Assembly (NCBI GenBank): GCA_002724925.1
Contig: PBQA01000024.1
Coordinates: 34,009 to 98,008, forward strand
Direction of reading: 5' to 3'
Length of the DNA: 64,000 nucleotides
DNA from: Oceanospirillaceae bacterium
Lineage (GTDB): Bacteria; Pseudomonadota; Gammaproteobacteria; Pseudomonadales; Oceanobacteraceae
Made by a program: the position numbers and the translations under genes. Positions 62,809 to 64,000 of the stretch are shown piece by piece (the first letter of the stretch is position 1; the number at the start of each line of letters is the position of its first letter). The notes beneath the pieces were generated by a model. The model did no database searches. It was not told where the DNA came from and saw nothing but the letters and a program-made list of their open reading frames with translations.

Positions 62809-64000
62809 ATGCGATCAATTTCCGCCGCCAGTTTTAGATTTTTCGTCCTCCAGCTTCTTCTCTTCGTATCGCTAGTGCCGTCATCTCATTCGTCAGATGC
62901 GGATTTCTTAGAAAGCAATGCAAATCCTGATGGGAGTATTTCACTTTCAACAGATTTAAGTCTTGCCTGGCAATCAACAGCTGAGTCAGTGGTTACCATT
63001 GGTGAGATCGGCGATGTGAATTCTGCAACAGTCCAGGCTGCTCAGGCATATTTAAGCGGTATAGGCGAGGCTGGTGATCTCAACACGGAAACTCTTTCAT
63101 ATTTATTGCTTACGAATTCATCATTAAGGCAGCTTGATGATGTGGCTGAGTTATATCGGCGGCAGAATGTAGATGGGGGGCTGGGATCTTATGCTAACTA
63201 TGACAGTGATTTAATCAGTACATCGGCTTTTCTCCGAGTCTTGAACCAAACAGGTGTAGTCAACGAAATATCCAGCGGTGCGGTGGCCTATCTTATCGCT
63301 CAACAGAATCAAGATGGTGGCTGGTCTCTGAAAGGAAACAACTCTCAGGTTGAAACCACTTCGATGGTGGTAAACGCGTTATGGTTGTATCGCAATGTAT
63401 ATCAGTTAGGCAGTGCCCTAGATAATGGCATTAGTTTCTTATCATCTCAGAAAGATTCTAATAATTTATGGGAAGGTGTTGAATCTTCAGCACTTGCTTT
63501 GTCATCAATTTTAAATGTCGAGCTTGAGCGTGACAATCACCAGGAATCACTTGACGCATTTGCTGGTTTGCAAAATAGCAACGGTAGCTTTGAGGGGGAT
63601 GTTTATTTAACGGCTTTGGGTTTAAGGGTGTTAGATGCCGTTAGTAAGCCAGCACCAGATCAAACCTTGGTTGCCGGTCGTGTTTTGGACGGAGATAGTG
63701 GTTTCCCTCTGTCAGGTGCTGCGGTTGAGCTGAGTGGGGCAAGCTCTTATTCTGGTTTTTCCGATGCCAATGGTGAATTTGAAATTGACAGCATCGCGGC
63801 TGGTAATTATGAGTTATTGGTATCTAGTGAAGGTTTTAGCTCGCTGGTTTCAAATATTGTCCTGGCAGTTGGAGATCAGATAAGGTTTGGTGATATCCAG
63901 CGAGGGTGTTCAAAATTCTGTGTCAGCCAAGTCACAAGTCAATATGAGCGTCTAGCCGTCCCTCGAAGTGGATCGACAGCTGAGACAGTGTCAGATTCCA
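62809..64000 (+). CDS. Secreted protein with prenyltransferase-like repeats and carboxypeptidase-regulatory-like domain (partial)
   Basis: The frame is open from ATG 62809 (SD TAAGGA) to the right edge, 397 codons. A signal peptide (about 1-28, ending SSHSS) is followed by three alpha/alpha-toroid-type repeats with glycine-rich turns (RQNVDGGLGSY, QQNQDGGWSL, LQNSNGSFEG) like squalene-cyclase/prenyltransferase repeats. A beta-sandwich domain at about 285-355 (GRVLDGDSGFPLSGAAVEL, SDANGEFEIDSI) resembles CarboxypepD_reg. The protein continues past the window. It could be a large extracellular or surface protein. Confidence 0.8.
   Translation, partial: MRSISAASFRFFVLQLLLFVSLVPSSHSSDADFLESNANPDGSISLSTDLSLAWQSTAESVVTIGEIGDVNSATVQAAQAYLSGIGEAGDLNTETLSYLLLTNSSLRQLDDVAELYRRQNVDGGLGSYANYDSDLISTSAFLRVLNQTGVVNEISSGAVAYLIAQQNQDGGWSLKGNNSQVETTSMVVNALWLYRNVYQLGSALDNGISFLSSQKDSNNLWEGVESSALALSSILNVELERDNHQESLDAFAGLQNSNGSFEGDVYLTALGLRVLDAVSKPAPDQTLVAGRVLDGDSGFPLSGAAVELSGASSYSGFSDANGEFEIDSIAAGNYELLVSSEGFSSLVSNIVLAVGDQIRFGDIQRGCSKFCVSQVTSQYERLAVPRSGSTAETVSDS

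Overview
The window reads as a chromosome segment of a marine-type gammaproteobacterium (Pseudomonadales/Oceanospirillales-like), roughly 50-55% GC. Support for this comes from the gene content: soluble transhydrogenase SthA, monomeric isocitrate dehydrogenase, the Na+-NQR assembly factors ApbE and NqrM, TusBCDE, the clpS-clpA-infA-bpt-aat block, and a response regulator-PP2C/STAS pair of the Pseudomonas HsbR/HsbA kind. I cannot name the genus from the sequence alone.

Layout. 1-8.2 kb is core: metH (partial), nfuA, a PilZ protein, the PP2C/STAS switch, gpsA, sixA, two alpha/beta hydrolases and two membrane proteins. 8.3-21.1 kb is a DEAD/DEAH helicase gene split by a foreign block. Its N-terminal part (8289-8876) also carries a frameshifting 20-bp tandem duplication, and its C-terminal part resumes at about 20.64 kb. 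The block is a heavy-metal island: a MerR regulator with a classic 19-bp-spacer operator-promoter, an HMA-CDF fusion, a lipoprotein, a CzcI-like protein, CzcCBA, a DsbA-like protein, a second CDF and a SpoIIAA-like protein. It is edged by remnants of a tyrosine recombinase and a KfrA/TnpT-like coiled-coil protein, each broken on the side facing the cargo.

21.1-55.7 kb is core housekeeping. RNA modification is prominent: rluA, trhP, rlmG, dusA, mnmA, rluE and tusDCBE. There is an N-degron/proteolysis block (clpS, clpA, infA, bpt, aat), followed by ftsK-lolA-rarA-crcB-serS-cysG. A tal-terB-like operon ends in a distant homologue of the replication terminator protein Tus. Other genes of note are apbE-nqrM, sthA, monomeric icd with a leader hairpin, and a solitary DUF4062-like protein.

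55.8 kb to the end is an accessory region next to a tRNA-Ser(TGA) gene. It holds two unrecognised genes flanking a palindromic operator candidate, an AlpA-type regulator, a degenerate LRAT-like protein, a gp3/RDF-like protein, a YqaJ exonuclease, a DUF932 protein and an inovirus Gp2-like protein. The window closes inside a large secreted protein with prenyltransferase-like repeats and a carboxypeptidase-regulatory-like domain. No integrase for this region lies inside the window, so its far boundary is unknown.

No CRISPR array, rRNA or intact insertion sequence was seen. The strongest unusual features are the rearranged metal island inside the helicase, the Tus-like gene, the competing hairpins between gpsA and sixA, and the tRNA-Ser island with its degenerate LRAT-like protein.
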